The notes under the pieces were generated by a model. The model was given only the letters and a program-made list of their open reading frames with translations, did not search any database and was not told the DNA's origin. A stretch of 34,385 nt of DNA. Origin: an uncultured Bacteroidales bacterium (GTDB taxonomy: Bacteria > Bacteroidota > Bacteroidia > Bacteroidales > FEN-979). Both the position numbers and the translations under genes were made by a program. Location: positions 1 through 34,385 of the forward strand of contig CAIWTA010000279.1 in assembly GCA_903915465.1 (NCBI GenBank), given 5' to 3'. Positions 26,225-34,288 of the stretch are shown here, in pieces (positions within the stretch are counted from its first letter, which is position 1; each line of letters opens with the position of its first letter).

Positions 26225-28861
26225 ATGGATCTTGCTCCAAAATACAATCCTTCGCTTGTCGAAGACAAATGGTATCAATACTGGATGAACCAGGGATTCT
26301 TTCATTCCAAACCAGATGATCGGGAACCTTATACAATCGTAATCCCTCCCCCGAATGTGACCGGCGTTTTGCATATGGGTCATATGCTGAACAATACGAT
26401 CCAGGATATTCTCGTCAGGCGTGCGCGGATGCAGGGAAAGAATGCCGAATGGCTTCCGGGTACAGATCATGCCTCCATTGCCACTGAAGCAAAAGTGGTT
26501 GCAAAACTGAAGGAAGAGGGAAAAGACAAATCCCAGCTGACACGTGAAGAATTCATGGAACATGCCTGGCAGTGGAAGGAAAAACATGGCGGTATTATTC
26601 TTGAACAACTCAAGAAACTTGGTGCTTCCTGCGACTGGGACAGGACCCGCTTTACTATGGACGAATCATTATATGATTCCGTGATTGACGTGTTTATCGA
26701 TTTGTATAAAAAAGGATATATATACCGCGGCGTTCGGATGGTTAACTGGGATCCGAAAGCATTGACAGCACTTTCCGATGAAGAGGTGATATATAAGGAA
26801 GTAAACTCAAAATTGTATTATGTTCGATACAGAGTTGAAGGAACGCAGGACGAATGGATCACCGTTGCAACTACACGGCCGGAGACTATCCTTGGAGATA
26901 CTGCTATCTGTGTTCACCCCCAGGATGACCGCTACCGTCATCTGAAAGGAAAGAAAATCCTGGTTCCGCTGATCAACCGGCAAATTCCTGTGATATTTGA
27001 CGAATATGTCGACCGCGAATTCGGAACAGGTGCTTTAAAAGTGACGCCAGCACACGATATCAACGATTATAATCTTGGATTGAAATATAAGCTTGAGATA
27101 ATTGATACTTTCAATCCTGATGGTACCATGAGCGAAGCAGCCCGGTTGTTTATCGGGGAAGACCGCTTTTCTGTAAGAAAGAAAATGACCGAAGCTTTGA
27201 AAGAGAATGGTCACCTGGTAAAAGTACAGGAATATGTTAATAAAGTCGGATTTTCAGAACGTACTGATGCAGTAATCGAACCGCGTATTTCACAACAATG
27301 GTTCATGCGGATGAAGGATCTTGCAAAGCCTGCTCTGGAATTGGTCGAAAACGATGCGATCCGGTTTTATCCTGCAAAATACAAAAACATGTACCGGCAT
27401 TGGATGGAAAATGTGACCGACTGGTGCATTTCGCGACAGCTCTGGTGGGGGCAGCAGATACCAGCATGGTACCTGCCAAATGGGGAATTTGTTGTTGCCA
27501 AAAAATGCAATGAAGCATTGATTATAGCACAAAAACAGTATCCGTCACTCAATCTGAAAGAGAAAGATCTCCGTCAGGACGAGGATGTTCTGGATACATG
27601 GTTCTCTTCCTGGTTATGGCCAATTTCTGTTTTCGATGGAATCCGGAATCCTGATAATGCTGAAATCCGGTATTATTATCCGACTACTGTGCTGATTACT
27701 GCTTCTGATATTATTTTTTTCTGGGTTGCCCGGATGATCATTGCCGGGTGGGAATACCGAAAGGAAATCCCTTTTAAGGATGTGTATTTTACAGGAATGG
27801 TCAGGGATAAACTCGGCAGAAAAATGTCTAAATCGCTTGGTAATTCTCCTGATCCGGTTGATCTTATGCAGCGTTACGGTGCCGATGCGGTGAGGGTCGG
27901 AATGCTTCTTTGCTCACCTGCAGGAAATGACCTGCTTTTTGATGAAGGATTGATTGAACAAGGACGGAATTTCAGTAATAAAATATGGAATGCATTACGC
28001 CTCGTGAAGGGCTGGTCAGTTGATGAGACATTCACACAACCTGAATCCGCCAAGGTTGCCTGTCAGTGGTTTGATACTGTATTAAACAGTGCTGTCGGGA
28101 ACATCAATGGGCAATTCGATCAATACCGGCTTTCGGAAGCTCTTATGGCTGTTTATAAATTAGTTTGGGATGACTTTTGCTCATGGTATCTGGAGATTAT
28201 TAAACCAGCATACCAACAGCCTATTGACCTTACAACCTACGAAAGCGCGCTCGGATTTTTTGAAAATCTAATGAAACTTTTACACCCGTTCATTCCCTTC
28301 ATTACTGAAGAGGTTTGGCATTCCATAAGGGAAAGGGGAGAAGATGAAACCATTATGTACAAAATGATGCCTGCTCAGAAAGCAACGGATAAAACGCTTA
28401 TTGAAAGATTCAGCGTTGCAGAAGATGTAATCTCTGAAATCCGTTCGATCCGTAGAGAGAAAAATATTCCATTCAAGGATCCGATCACTTTATTTATTAA
28501 GAAAAACTACGAAGAGCAGCCAGACACTACTTTTGATTGCATTGTTTCAAAACTCTGTAATCTCAATGAGTTGATTTACACGGATGAAAAGGTTCCGGAT
28601 GCCATTTCCTTTATCATTCGTAACACAGAATTCTACATTCCGTTTCTGAAAAATATTGATCAGGATGCAGAGATTCTCAAGCTGAAAGAGGAATTAGGTT
28701 ATACCAAGGGTTTTCTTTCATCAGTCGAGAAAAAACTCAGTAATCAGAAATTCGTGGATGGAGCGCCTGAAGAGGTTGTTAATGCGGAAAAGAAAAAGAA
28801 ACTGGATGCTGAATCAAAGATAGCTCTTATTGAACGGCAGATTGCAGCAATGAAAACATAG
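26225..28861 (+). CDS. valS: Valyl-tRNA synthetase
   Basis: Class I aminoacyl-tRNA synthetase of 878 residues that charges tRNA-Val. The HIGH-type motif HMGH is at residues 50-53 after PPPNVTGVL, and KMSKS is at 533-537. A CP1 editing domain lies between them ([17 protein letters not shown]). The anticodon-binding helical domain contains [14 protein letters not shown], and a C-terminal coiled coil (about 805-878), typical of ValRS, ends the chain. All landmarks are intact. It stands alone on the plus strand; an 8-base tandem repeat follows its stop and the next four genes run the other way. Confidence 0.98.
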   Translation: MDLAPKYNPSLVEDKWYQYWMNQGFFHSKPDDREPYTIVIPPPNVTGVLHMGHMLNNTIQDILVRRARMQGKNAEWLPGTDHASIATEAKVVAKLKEEGKDKSQLTREEFMEHAWQWKEKHGGIILEQLKKLGASCDWDRTRFTMDESLYDSVIDVFIDLYKKGYIYRGVRMVNWDPKALTALSDEEVIYKEVNSKLYYVRYRVEGTQDEWITVATTRPETILGDTAICVHPQDDRYRHLKGKKILVPLINRQIPVIFDEYVDREFGTGALKVTPAHDINDYNLGLKYKLEIIDTFNPDGTMSEAARLFIGEDRFSVRKKMTEALKENGHLVKVQEYVNKVGFSERTDAVIEPRISQQWFMRMKDLAKPALELVENDAIRFYPAKYKNMYRHWMENVTDWCISRQLWWGQQIPAWYLPNGEFVVAKKCNEALIIAQKQYPSLNLKEKDLRQDEDVLDTWFSSWLWPISVFDGIRNPDNAEIRYYYPTTVLITASDIIFFWVARMIIAGWEYRKEIPFKDVYFTGMVRDKLGRKMSKSLGNSPDPVDLMQRYGADAVRVGMLLCSPAGNDLLFDEGLIEQGRNFSNKIWNALRLVKGWSVDETFTQPESAKVACQWFDTVLNSAVGNINGQFDQYRLSEALMAVYKLVWDDFCSWYLEIIKPAYQQPIDLTTYESALGFFENLMKLLHPFIPFITEEVWHSIRERGEDETIMYKMMPAQKATDKTLIERFSVAEDVISEIRSIRREKNIPFKDPITLFIKKNYEEQPDTTFDCIVSKLCNLNELIYTDEKVPDAISFIIRNTEFYIPFLKNIDQDAEILKLKEELGYTKGFLSSVEKKLSNQKFVDGAPEEVVNAEKKKKLDAESKIALIERQIAAMKT

Positions 28862-28876
28862 CGTTGAGTATTTGCA

Positions 28877-28908
28877 CTCATCAACTTATCAACTCATCAA
28901 CTTATCAA
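28877..28908. repeat. Octanucleotide tandem repeat after valS
   Basis: Three full units (TCAACTTA, TCAACTCA, TCAACTTA) flanked by partial ones. It lies in the 60-base gap between the convergent ends of valS and the lipoprotein gene. Like the heptamer repeat at 22502-22557 it is a short intergenic array that can change in copy number. Confidence 0.8.
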
Positions 28909-28921
28909 TGGGAATGACGGG

Positions 28922-29341
28922 TTAATTGCCGTATCGTACCGTCCATTTCAGGTTTTGCAAAGAATCAAGCGGGAATTCCATCCTCTTTAATATTATATAT
29001 TTCGATCGAACGGAATCCCATGGGTGCTTTTCGAAGGTTCCGGAAGCAAGAAAGAAAAATGATATTATGGAATCTTTGTTTTGGCTTATGATTTCATCCC
29101 ATTTTTTCTCACTTGAAAGTAAACCAATAGTATTTGCAAGGAGTTTCGTCACCTCAGGCCGATTTTGCTGAAGAGTGGTATCAGGATAATTTAGCTGATA
29201 AAAAACCAGGAGATCCTTGTTTGTGTTGTTGTTAACAAGAATCGTATAAGTAGGCTTCGTTTCAGGCATATCACTTTTTACACAAGAAGTGAAATCCAAA
29301 CCCAGGATGATAATAAGTAAAATGATTATTTGTTTTTTCAT
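28922..29341 (-). CDS. Small lipoprotein of unknown function
   Basis: Protein of 139 residues. The signal peptide ends in a lipobox with Cys20 (DFTSC), so the mature protein of about 120 residues should be lipidated. The mature part has a beta-rich start (TYTILVNNNTNKDLLVFYQ), a charged middle, and ends LKWTVRYGN. I do not recognise a family. The gene begins 42 bases after the stop of the subtilase-like gene in the same direction, so the two are probably co-transcribed. A partnership with that protein is inference from position only. Confidence 0.75.
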   Translation of the reverse strand: MKKQIIILLIIILGLDFTSCVKSDMPETKPTYTILVNNNTNKDLLVFYQLNYPDTTLQQNRPEVTKLLANTIGLLSSEKKWDEIISQNKDSIISFFFLASGTFEKHPWDSVRSKYIILKRMEFPLDSLQNLKWTVRYGN

Positions 29342-29383
29342 GTTAAATTGCTCTCAGCATTCAGGAACAGGATGTAGATTATA

Positions 29384-31048
29384 TTATTTTTTTGTTTTTG
29401 CTCTGCTAATGTTTTCTGCAAGTTTTAGTGCTTCCAGCGCATTGACAACTCCCCCCGTTTTTGATAACATGGAAAAACCAACTTTTGTTTTTTCAAGAGA
29501 TTTAAGGTTTGGGAGTGTCACTTTCAGTTCAGGATGGAGAGTAGATGAGGCTAACAAGATATCTTTAAGTTCAATCGCTGTAAGCTCAGGATAATATGAC
29601 CATACCAATGCAGCAACACCTGATACAACAGCGCATGCCATTCCTGTGCCAAACGAAGTTCCATACTTGTCTCCAGGATAAAGAGAAATTATTTTTACAC
29701 CTGGAGCAAACAAATCCACTTCCTGCTTTCCGTAATTTGAAAATGCCGCACAAAGCTCCTTGTCAGCTTTCATGGAAGAGGCTCCGACAGTGATCCAATT
29801 CTCTGCTTTTGTGCCATCCAGGAACTTATTATCGGGGAAATAGTCGGCCTCATCCAGGTTCTTTGCCTCATTCCCTGCTTCATGGATGATCAGGACATTG
29901 TGAATTCCGGCAAACGTAACTGCTTCATCAATCCAATTTTTCTGTGGAGAAAAGGTCTTTCCTATGCTAAGGTTAATAATATTTGCACCATTTTCCACGG
30001 CATACCGGATGGCAAGCGCCACATCTTTATCCCGTTCATCACCTTTCAGCGTTACCCTTAGTACCATGAGCTCAACATTCTGAGCGACACCTTCAACTCC
30101 GGATTTGTTATCTCTGCAGGCGCCGATAATTCCGGAAATCATTGTTCCCTGGGCAGGAAACGGTCCTTTGACATCATTATTCCCATACTTTATGTCAGCA
30201 ATATCTTCCGGATTATCTCCAATGATTTTTCTTGGTTCGAATTCCAGGTTCAGATATTTTTGAAGGTATAAAGTTGTTTTTTCCTTCATTTCCGGCAATG
30301 TCCTTTTTGTAAATCCTTGACTGTAAAGGCCGATCATGAAATCCTTGGCGGAGATGACATACGGACGTGTAGAAGAAATACCATAAACATCACGCTCTGT
30401 AAAAGTCGTCTGGTCAAGATGGACCTCTATTACACTTTCCGCTTCATTCAATTTCTTTTCAAAAACTTCGGTATTAAATCGTAATATCTGGAATTTTGAT
30501 TGTTCTCTTTCATAAAATTCTCTGCACCGGACGTATGTTTTATATTCGTTTTGTTGGTCCGCCGGAACATTATCCAGGGATTTGATGTCCTTAAACAACG
30601 GATTTAGTTTCCTGTATATCCTGACCTGTTCAAGGTTCTCATATGCTATGTTTTCTCCACTTCCATTTCCAAGAAAATTCCATCCATGGAGGTCATCAAT
30701 GTATCCGTTCTTATCATCATCAATGCCATTGTCAGGGATTTCATCTTTATTGACCCAGATTCGACCTTTCAGATCAACATGATTGATATCAACGCCACAA
30801 TCAATCACAGCTACCACAATTTTTTTCCCGGGGGGCTTACCTTTTAAAAATTCCTCATAAGCACGGTTTACGGATGCTCCCTGAATCCTGGTTTTTTTAG
30901 AATCAGAATTATACCAGTTCAGCCAGTTTTTGTCAAGCGAATCAACTGTTGAAACCGGGTTTGCTTGCTGTTGAGGCATTCCTGCCAGATCAAGAACAGA
31001 GAAGAACAGGCACAGGAGTGAAAGGAAAGGCAGAATTATTTTTTTCAC
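29384..31048 (-). CDS. Exported subtilase-fold protein lacking catalytic His and Ser
   Basis: S8 (subtilisin-like) protein of 554 residues starting with GTG at 31046-31048. A signal peptide covers about residues 1-23. The Asp motif AVIDCGVD is intact (Asp83), followed by the calcium-loop-like DNGIDDDKNGYIDD (106-119) usual in Bacteroidetes S8 members. At the His motif the sequence is AQGTMISGIIGA, with Gln300 (codon CAG) in place of His. The oxyanion Asn is kept (HEAGNEA, Asn393). At the Ser motif GTSMAxP it reads GTGMACAVVSGVAAL, with Gly469 (codon GGA) in place of Ser. About 215 residues separate the Asp and His positions, a large insertion. The frame is open throughout and the rest of the fold looks conserved, which suggests a maintained non-catalytic protein rather than a decaying gene. 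Confidence 0.88.
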   Translation of the reverse strand: MKKIILPFLSLLCLFFSVLDLAGMPQQQANPVSTVDSLDKNWLNWYNSDSKKTRIQGASVNRAYEEFLKGKPPGKKIVVAVIDCGVDINHVDLKGRIWVNKDEIPDNGIDDDKNGYIDDLHGWNFLGNGSGENIAYENLEQVRIYRKLNPLFKDIKSLDNVPADQQNEYKTYVRCREFYEREQSKFQILRFNTEVFEKKLNEAESVIEVHLDQTTFTERDVYGISSTRPYVISAKDFMIGLYSQGFTKRTLPEMKEKTTLYLQKYLNLEFEPRKIIGDNPEDIADIKYGNNDVKGPFPAQGTMISGIIGACRDNKSGVEGVAQNVELMVLRVTLKGDERDKDVALAIRYAVENGANIINLSIGKTFSPQKNWIDEAVTFAGIHNVLIIHEAGNEAKNLDEADYFPDNKFLDGTKAENWITVGASSMKADKELCAAFSNYGKQEVDLFAPGVKIISLYPGDKYGTSFGTGMACAVVSGVAALVWSYYPELTAIELKDILLASSTLHPELKVTLPNLKSLEKTKVGFSMLSKTGGVVNALEALKLAENISRAKTKK

Positions 31049-31063
31049 GTCAGGAGGGAAAAA

Positions 31064-31128
31064 GAAAACTCCCCCAAAATTAGCGATTATAATTAATTAT
31101 AGCCGCAACTTTTTTCAAGGGAGTTTTC
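31064..31128 (-). promoter_or_regulatory. Nested dyad covering the subtilase-like gene promoter / upstream terminator
   Basis: An outer inverted repeat GAAAACTCCC (31064-31073) / GGGAGTTTTC (31119-31128) encloses AAAA/TTTT, GCG/CGC and the perfect palindrome TATAATTAATTATA (31088-31101), the inner elements all centred on one point near 31094.5. On the minus strand, TAATTTTG (31082 to 31075), a match to the -7 box, lies inside, and T-rich DNA follows the outer arm. It could end transcription from the sugar transferase gene, act as an operator for the subtilase-like gene, or both. Confidence 0.6.
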
Positions 31129-31203
31129 AGTTTGTCAAACAGCGAATGGAGTAATGAATACTACATCCTGAAAGGGGCTGACAAGTGCATTTACTCAGTT
31201 TTT

Positions 31204-32748
31204 CTACTTACTTCTGGCTTTATGTATCAGGATGTTATTAAAAGCTTTGAAGAAATATTTCACATCAGTTAGAAAAGGATGTTTTTCGTATGCATTCAAA
31301 TAATCAAGTTCGTTTTTCTGGATTTCATCAAGCGTTTTTGGTGTGGGGAATTGGGCGTAATATGGAGGAATGAGACCTGGTTTGACTTTGATGCGCTTTT
31401 CCTGGAGCTCTTTGCTGTACAAGTTGAAATAGTGATGGCTTAAAGGCCGAATACCTACTATTTTCATGTTTCGCTTTATGAAGACGTTGATGAACATTGG
31501 TACTTCATCCAGCCAGGTTTTCCTTAGAACCCTTCCAACTGTAGTTACACGCGGATCATTTTTGAATTTACCTCCTTCTTCGAGGTTGTATTTCTGATGC
31601 ACGTAAGCTTGCAGGTATTCTGAATAGGAGTGCATCGTACGGAACTTATAAACTTTAAATTGTTTCCCGTCTTTTCCTATCCTTGGTAACCGGATGAGGA
31701 TTCCGTGTGTGGGGTCACCGTTTTTATGAGGGAATTGGGATTTCCGGACTTTCCAATAAAGGATGTCGCCAATTGGTTTTTCCTCAACGATCTCAAACCC
31801 GCATGAAATAAGCCGTCCTAAAGTTTCTGTTTCTGATATGACACGCTTTTTCCCTTTGGTAATAAGAAAGTAAATTTTTCTGGTATATTTTAGTTTCGGA
31901 CAAACGCGATGGTACAGATAATCCAGTAGGTAAACGAAATAGTTGATGATGTACGGATATCTTCTGAGAATCTTTATTTTCCTGAGTGCATAGGTTTCTC
32001 CACACCCAAGAAATGTTCCTCCGACAGGGAGTTTTGAATTGACAGTTTCAAAAAACTTATTGATCCTGCGGATATCATTAATGGGTTGAAGATTGACGAT
32101 TCCAGAATAGAAGCCGGAAGGGTAGTTGATAATATTGAAACGGGTATTTGTTGAAACAACAAGGGTCTTAGGATCTGTTATATCGATATTTTTTCCAATC
32201 CAATCAAAAGCGTCTTCACTTGATTCTTCAATTATTGAATCGCGAAGGATGGAAATATCACGAGGAAAATAAAGTGATGCGTTCATCTGGGGAACCGAAG
32301 CCAGTTGTTCAATTTCTTCCTTCTCCAGATCAATTCCTATCCAGTCTTTGATAAATAGAGAACCCCTGCAGGTGAAGTAGAAGAGGCCCAGCAAAGATTC
32401 GAAAATCGTAGCGATGATGATGGTTCCGAAAATGAGCGAATTTGAATAATGGGGTATATGAAACAGCGCAATCATCATAGTTATAATGGAGAGAATGATG
32501 AAATTGCTTATGATAATAGAATTGAAGATAATCTTATACCCTTGCCTTTCTCCGATTCTGAATTTTCTGAAGAGAAAGGAGATGATAAACCAAATGACCA
32601 GTATTGAAAATGAAACTCCAATATGAGATAAATCAAATTTCGCTGCAATTACTTTGTGATTGATTATCATTGCCAGCAGAATACAGACAATCAGCAAGAC
32701 ACAATCAGCTATTCCAAGAAGCACACGTGAAATTGTAGAAGATTTCAT
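31204..32748 (-). CDS. Membrane sugar-phosphate transferase, atypical
   Basis: Protein of 514 residues. Four transmembrane helices lie at about residues 9-36, 42-60, 74-97 and 103-125. The C-terminal part (about 348-514) is a bacterial sugar transferase (Bac_transf) domain: RLPRIGKDGKQFKVYKFRTM, then RKTWLDEVP with the Asp414-Glu415 dyad needed for catalysis in this family, and IVGIRPL. Such enzymes move a sugar phosphate from a UDP-sugar to undecaprenyl phosphate, the first step of exopolysaccharide or O-antigen synthesis. The hydrophobic re-entrant helix normally just before this domain is missing. Residues about 150-345 instead resemble the later half of a class I methyltransferase (LPVGGTFLG, CGFEIVEE). 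The sugar substrate is unknown. Confidence 0.82.
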   Translation of the reverse strand: MKSSTISRVLLGIADCVLLIVCILLAMIINHKVIAAKFDLSHIGVSFSILVIWFIISFLFRKFRIGERQGYKIIFNSIIISNFIILSIITMMIALFHIPHYSNSLIFGTIIIATIFESLLGLFYFTCRGSLFIKDWIGIDLEKEEIEQLASVPQMNASLYFPRDISILRDSIIEESSEDAFDWIGKNIDITDPKTLVVSTNTRFNIINYPSGFYSGIVNLQPINDIRRINKFFETVNSKLPVGGTFLGCGETYALRKIKILRRYPYIINYFVYLLDYLYHRVCPKLKYTRKIYFLITKGKKRVISETETLGRLISCGFEIVEEKPIGDILYWKVRKSQFPHKNGDPTHGILIRLPRIGKDGKQFKVYKFRTMHSYSEYLQAYVHQKYNLEEGGKFKNDPRVTTVGRVLRKTWLDEVPMFINVFIKRNMKIVGIRPLSHHYFNLYSKELQEKRIKVKPGLIPPYYAQFPTPKTLDEIQKNELDYLNAYEKHPFLTDVKYFFKAFNNILIHKARSK

Positions 32749-33046
32749 GAATATGGTTTTACTTCAATTGTCATATGCAACAGGTCCCCAAAATCGCACA
32801 CAAAAATCCAGAAAAATCCCCTTGTAAAATAAGGCCAATAAAACCAAAACTCCCATTGTCTTGAGTGATGTCAACCTGCTTGTAAATATAGTTTGTCTGT
32901 GAAAAATGTGCACAACAAAGGTAGATACTTTTTCTTGAATTCCTACACAAAATGATAGTTCAACTGGATCAAGTTATAAACCAATCGCACTTGTGTGCGA
33001 TTATGGTGTGCGATTATAGCTGCTTGCCTGCCTACTTCTGAAGACA
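32749..33046. repeat. Gap with four copies of a GTGTGCGATT motif
   Basis: The reverse complement AATCGCACAC is at 32792-32801 and the 8-base core AATCGCAC at 32983-32990. The direct form GTGTGCGATTAT occurs twice, at 32993-33004 and 33006-33017. The middle pair forms a hairpin with a perfect 8-bp stem (32983-32990 with 32995-33002) and a TTGT loop. No gene is seen in this gap. The repeats could be protein-binding sites or a terminator-like end of the methyltransferase transcript. Confidence 0.6.
32916..32923 (-). promoter_or_regulatory. Possible promoter of the sugar transferase gene
   Basis: On the minus strand this reads TACCTTTG, a match to the -7 box TAnnTTTG. A TTTG (reverse of 32948-32951) lies 24 bases upstream, longer than usual. 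It would leave a leader of about 160 bases before the ATG at 32748. Confidence 0.4.
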
Positions 33047-33799
33047 CTATTTGAGGCAATAATATATAGTTTCAGAAGGATTCAATCCATGCTTTTTGAT
33101 AATCTCAGGAGACAATTGTCTGATATAATTTAACGGTGTTACAGTAAACCCGGCCTGTTGAAGCCTGTCAGCGTAATCCAGTCCATATATCCGTTTATGA
33201 TCCAGGTGACCATACACCTTATCTCTCAATTCATTTGTGTTGATATTGGGATCTTCAAATGTTTTCTCCCTTTTTGTATCAATTGGAACCTGATGAATAG
33301 CATATCCATTTGGTTTGAGAATTCTGTACAATTCTTTCATGGCTTCAAAATCATTTTGTATATGCTCCAAAACATGGGATGATATTACTACATCAAAAGT
33401 ATTATCAGAAAAGGGGATATGCGTTATATCAAAATGAAGGTTGGCCCGCGGTGAATTCAGATCTGCCGAATAGTAATTGTCTGGATTAAGCTTTGAGAAG
33501 AAGGAAATCGAACCTTTTTCCGGCGCAAAATGCAGGATTTTTAAACCGGGCCTTTCCAAGATGTTTTTTTCATTATCAAGAAAATAGTAAAGATTTCTGT
33601 GTCTTCGGCCAGCACCGCAACCTGGGCAAGCACCAAGCCCTGACAAAAGAAATGTCCTGAAACTTCTTTTGCAGCAAGGACATTCAACATTATCTCCGAT
33701 AAAGAATAATCGTCTAATTCCGTAGTAGAATGATATTAAATCTTCATAGATGAATTTCGGAATCAGAGGCTTGATAGCATACCATGTCGTGGCGTTCAT
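33047..33799 (-). CDS. Zinc-knuckle class I methyltransferase
   Basis: Protein of 250 residues. A cysteine cluster (C40, C42, C43, then C58, C61) followed by GAGRRHR forms a zinc-knuckle-like N-terminal module. The SAM-dependent methyltransferase type 11 domain follows: LKILHFAPEKGS takes the place of the usual glycine-rich motif I, the acidic strand YYSADL binds SAM, FDITHIPFSDNTFDVVISSHVLEHI is the classic motif IV region, and ILKPNGYAIHQVP follows. Members of this type are frequent in surface-glycan gene clusters. It runs in the same direction as the sugar transferase, but the 298-base gap suggests separate regulation. Substrate unknown. Confidence 0.88.
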   Translation of the reverse strand: MNATTWYAIKPLIPKFIYEDLISFYYGIRRLFFIGDNVECPCCKRSFRTFLLSGLGACPGCGAGRRHRNLYYFLDNEKNILERPGLKILHFAPEKGSISFFSKLNPDNYYSADLNSPRANLHFDITHIPFSDNTFDVVISSHVLEHIQNDFEAMKELYRILKPNGYAIHQVPIDTKREKTFEDPNINTNELRDKVYGHLDHKRIYGLDYADRLQQAGFTVTPLNYIRQLSPEIIKKHGLNPSETIYYCLK

Positions 33800-33850
33800 T
33801 TTTTAAATAGCTTGAAAAACAGAGGATTGGTTCGACGAATTCAAAAAGAA

Positions 33851-33878
33851 ACAGATCGCAAACATTGATGCGATCTGT
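33851..33878 (-). terminator. 10-bp hairpin, probable minus-strand terminator
   Basis: ACAGATCGCA (33851-33860) pairs perfectly with TGCGATCTGT (33869-33878) around 8 bases. On the minus strand the stem is followed by TTCTTTTTGA, as in an intrinsic terminator for transcripts coming from the right, for example the FemAB remnant. Two smaller hairpins lie just to the right (33891-33906 and 33917-33933). Confidence 0.65.
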
Positions 33879-33890
33879 CAGAAGGACTAA

Positions 33891-33933
33891 GTGCGCCCAG
33901 ACGCACATTAAATGACCGGGAACAAAAATCCCG
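33891..33933. other. Two small tandem hairpins
   Basis: GTGCG/CGCAC (33891-33895 with 33902-33906) and CGGGA/TCCCG (33917-33921 with 33929-33933), with 6- and 7-base loops. Beside the hairpin at 33851-33878 they make a structured segment. No gene was recognised between 33800 and 34066. Confidence 0.4.
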
Positions 33934-34066
33934 TAATATAAGCGAGTATGATGTAATCAAGATTGTGTTCTGCAAACAAGTTGAATCAGCAAGGAATGAA
34001 ACGAGTTGTTACAGAGAAACAGAAGTCTAATGGCAAACCACCCTGAGGTGATTGTTGCGGGGGAGT

Positions 34067-34285
34067 TCATTGTTCGCGGTTCAAATATGTTCCCACACCT
34101 AAACTCATGACGAATTTCCCCACAGCATAAAGCAATGGTTTATGGGCTATGACATATCTGGGGGTTTCAACCAATTCTCCTCCGAATTTTGACTTGAAGT
34201 TTCTAACGTCATAGGGAACATCAGGTTTTCCGGCTCCCATAAAATTAAGGGTACCTCTATTAACTAATTTTTGAAAAAAATAAAT
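34067..34285 (-). pseudogene. C-terminal remnant of a FemAB-like protein
   Basis: An open frame on the minus strand is closed by a stop at 34286-34288 on its upstream side and ends with TGA at 34067-34069. From the ATG at 34240 it encodes 57 residues beginning MGAGKPDVPYDVRNFKSK, then FGGELVETPRY and KPLLYAVGK. This is the conserved C-terminal end (FMGAGKP...FKxKFGGELVE) of Bacteroidetes FemAB-like GNAT-fold transferases, which attach amino acids to peptidoglycan precursors. The family is over 300 residues long, so about five sixths is missing. The sequence to its right is AT-rich and non-coding. It is most likely a truncated gene left by a deletion or rearrangement. Confidence 0.75.
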
Positions 34286-34288
34286 TCA

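Noticed and set aside
28868-28880. Small stem TGAGT/ACTCA after valS as a terminator
   Set aside because: Only 5 bp with no T-tract; it arises from the octamer repeat.
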